Program-made: the position numbers and the translations under genes
NCBI GenBank assembly: GCA_947631085.1
Contig: CANRJY010000007.1
Coordinates: forward strand, 42,161 to 106,160
Length of the DNA stretch: 64,000 nt
Origin: an uncultured Clostridia bacterium
GTDB lineage: Bacteria; Bacillota; Clostridia; UBA1381
Direction of reading: 5' to 3'
Notes under the pieces: generated by a model
What the model was told of the DNA's origin: nothing
Databases searched by the model: none
The model's input: the letters and a program-made list of their open reading frames with translations, nothing else
Shown: piece by piece, positions 62,519 through 64,000 of the stretch
Numbering within the stretch: the first letter of the stretch is position 1
Layout: every line of letters begins with the position of its first letter

Positions 62519-63898
62519 ATGGCAACAATTCGCAAGCGTGGCAACAACACATATCAAATCAGGGTGTCTTGTGGCTATAATTCCGAAGGTAAGCAGATCA
62601 TTAAAACAAGAACATGGAAGCCGCCAAAAAATGGAATGACAGACAAACAGATAAAAAAAGCTCTGAATAAAGAGGCTGTATTATTTGAAGAAGAATGTCT
62701 GAGCGGACAATTTCTCGGAGGTAATACTACGACTTTTGCGGAATTTTCCGCACTATGGTTCAGTGATTATGCGGAAAAACAGCTTCGTTCGCGGACGATT
62801 ACTCGGTATAAGGAGCTTATGCGGCGTATTATTCCGCAGTTAGGTCATATAAAGCTATCCAAGCTTCAGCCTCATCATCTCTTGGAATTTTATAACAGCC
62901 TCGGTGAAGAAGGAGTCAGACTTGATACGAAATGTAAACCGCACATTGATTTCAAAAAAGCCCTCGCAACCGCAAAGATCACCCAAAAAGAGCTATCCGA
63001 AAAAGCCGGAGTATCTCTCACAACAATTCGTGCGTGTATAAACGGCAAAAACATATCTAAAAGCAGTGCAAATAAAATAACTAATGTTCTCGGCAGTACG
63101 ACGCTGTTTGATACAGTTGATGAGAAAAAAACATTATCGAGTAAGACCATATCCGAGTATCACCGCCTTATTTCGTCAATACTCAAGACGGCTGTACAGT
63201 GGCAAGTAATACCGTCAAATCCTTGCGACAGAGTAAAGCCGCCCAAGGTGGAGCGCAAGGAGGCAGTAAGCCTTGATGAAAAGCAAGCCGCCGAACTCAT
63301 AGCGTGCTTGCAGTCCGAACCGCTCAAATATCGTACAGCGGTAATGCTAGCACTATGCTCGGGCATGAGACGAGGAGAGATATCCGCCTTGAACTGGAGC
63401 GATATTGATTTGGATAACGGTCTTGTAAGCGTCAACAAATCAGTCCTTTATTCGTCCGATATGGGCGTGTACGAAGATACACCGAAAACAAAAAGCTCGA
63501 ACCGAATTATAAGTGTCCCTGACAGTATGATAAAACTGCTGAAAACGTATCAAGCAGAGCAGTTGAAACAGCGGCTCGCGCTCGGCGACCAATGGATAGA
63601 CAGCGGCAAAATATTCACTTCCGAAAACGGCGGCGTAATCAATCCTGAGTCATTGTCAGGTTGGTTTAAGAACTTTGTACGACGGTATAATTTGCCTGAT
63701 ATACATTTCCATAACCTCAGACATACCGCCGCGACACTTCTAATAGCAAATGGCGTTGATGTAGCTACTGTATCAAAGCGCCTCGGTCACGCGGATAAGA
63801 CCACTACGCTGAATATCTACACCCACGCGATAAAGTCAGCCGATAGAGCTGCGGCAGATAAATTGGAAGATATACTGACACGTTCAAAAATAAGTTGA
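62519..63898 (+). CDS. Tyrosine recombinase/integrase with an inserted XRE-type HTH domain
   Basis: A 459-residue integrase. N-terminal arm-binding-like domain (about 1-60), core-binding domain (about 75-235) and catalytic domain (about 250-445) with Arg in CSGMRRGEIS, His-Arg in HFHNLRHTAATLL, His in LGHADKTTTLNIYTHA and its Tyr nucleophile. Residues about 145-200 are an XRE-like HTH (KITQKELSEKAGVSLTTIRA) placed inside the core-binding domain between NSLGEEG and SSKTISEYHRL. Start at 62519 with AAGGAGGTGA 8 nt upstream; longer readings overlap the repressor. It would integrate the element; an att site is not identified. Confidence 0.92.
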   Translation: MATIRKRGNNTYQIRVSCGYNSEGKQIIKTRTWKPPKNGMTDKQIKKALNKEAVLFEEECLSGQFLGGNTTTFAEFSALWFSDYAEKQLRSRTITRYKELMRRIIPQLGHIKLSKLQPHHLLEFYNSLGEEGVRLDTKCKPHIDFKKALATAKITQKELSEKAGVSLTTIRACINGKNISKSSANKITNVLGSTTLFDTVDEKKTLSSKTISEYHRLISSILKTAVQWQVIPSNPCDRVKPPKVERKEAVSLDEKQAAELIACLQSEPLKYRTAVMLALCSGMRRGEISALNWSDIDLDNGLVSVNKSVLYSSDMGVYEDTPKTKSSNRIISVPDSMIKLLKTYQAEQLKQRLALGDQWIDSGKIFTSENGGVINPESLSGWFKNFVRRYNLPDIHFHNLRHTAATLLIANGVDVATVSKRLGHADKTTTLNIYTHAIKSADRAAADKLEDILTRSKIS

Positions 63899-63905
63899 TT
63901 TTGAA

Positions 63906-63928
63906 ATAAAGGACAAATAAAGGACAAA
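63906..63928 (+). repeat. 11-bp tandem repeat downstream of the integrase
   Basis: ATAAAGGACAAA occurs at 63906-63917 and 63917-63928, a period of 11 bp (one helical turn), starting 8 nt after the integrase stop. Possible integrase arm-type binding sites near an attachment site. Confidence 0.5.
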
Positions 63929-63962
63929 ACGGTAAAACCCGCCTTGATCACGAAAAAACAAA

Positions 63963-63995
63963 AACCGCTTAAACCCAGTGTTTAAGCGGTTTTTT
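63963..63995 (+). terminator. Intrinsic terminator after the integrase
   Basis: AACCGCTTAAAC (63963-63974) pairs with GTTTAAGCGGTT (63980-63991), followed by T to 63995. Confidence 0.9.
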
Positions 63996-64000
63996 CTGGT

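Overview
The window is chromosomal DNA of a Gram-positive anaerobe of the class Clostridia, probably a gut or rumen species; I cannot name the genus. The evidence is gene content and order: walR-walK-yycI, RNase J, YwlE-type arginine phosphatase, oxygen-sensitive class III ribonucleotide reductase (nrdDG), DUF512-der-plsY-gpsA, yhbY-nadD-yqeK-rsfS-leuS, plus AGGAGG ribosome sites and near-consensus SigA promoters. Core genes are moderately GC-rich; the last ~6 kb is visibly more AT-rich. No rRNA, tRNA or CRISPR array was seen.

Layout. 1-14 kb: 3' part of a secreted subtilase, a CstA-type transporter, then translation and cell-envelope housekeeping (ywlE, rimI, tsaD, aroB, lspA, an rluD-type gene, ddl, murI, a DUF1934 gene, an S41 protease) and a ferredoxin-like aldo/keto reductase. 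14-26 kb: nrdD-nrdG-dut behind an NrdR box, a DUF896 gene, asnA-asnS, a TPR protein, nadE, an EamA permease and rnj. 25.8-37.9 kb (minus strand): yycI-like, walK, walR, a large secreted GH53 galactanase with a Pro/Thr linker, a DUF6873-like gene and carB-carA. 38-43.6 kb (plus strand): glnB-amtB, a Na+/solute symporter and an acyl-CoA ligase. 43.7-49 kb (minus): an AEC permease and the yhbY-nadD-yqeK-rsfS-leuS operon. 49-56 kb (plus): secD-secF, a DUF512 gene, der, plsY, gpsA.

From 56.25 kb to the end the DNA is accessory: an intact IS1182-type insertion sequence, a divergent SLOG protein/ribbon-helix-helix pair, then a phage- or plasmid-like integrative module (SF3-helicase replication protein, excisionase-like protein, small HTH protein, divergent cI-like repressor, tyrosine integrase). 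The module continues past the window.

The most striking observations are regulatory. carAB and glnB-amtB are transcribed divergently from consensus promoters, and each leader carries a short ORF with its own ribosome site, a U-rich tract and an intrinsic terminator, with an upstream copy of part of the terminator arm inside the leader ORF. In carAB the stop codon of a 33-residue leader ORF lies exactly in the terminator loop, a layout resembling enterobacterial pyrBI attenuation and unexpected in a Firmicute. Other points of note are a structured intergenic repeat with compensatory base changes in two copies, large palindromes between genes, an HTH domain inserted in the integrase, an IS hairpin that should silence read-through translation, and a C-terminal domain shared by the two large secreted proteins. 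All names rest on motif recognition without database searches.
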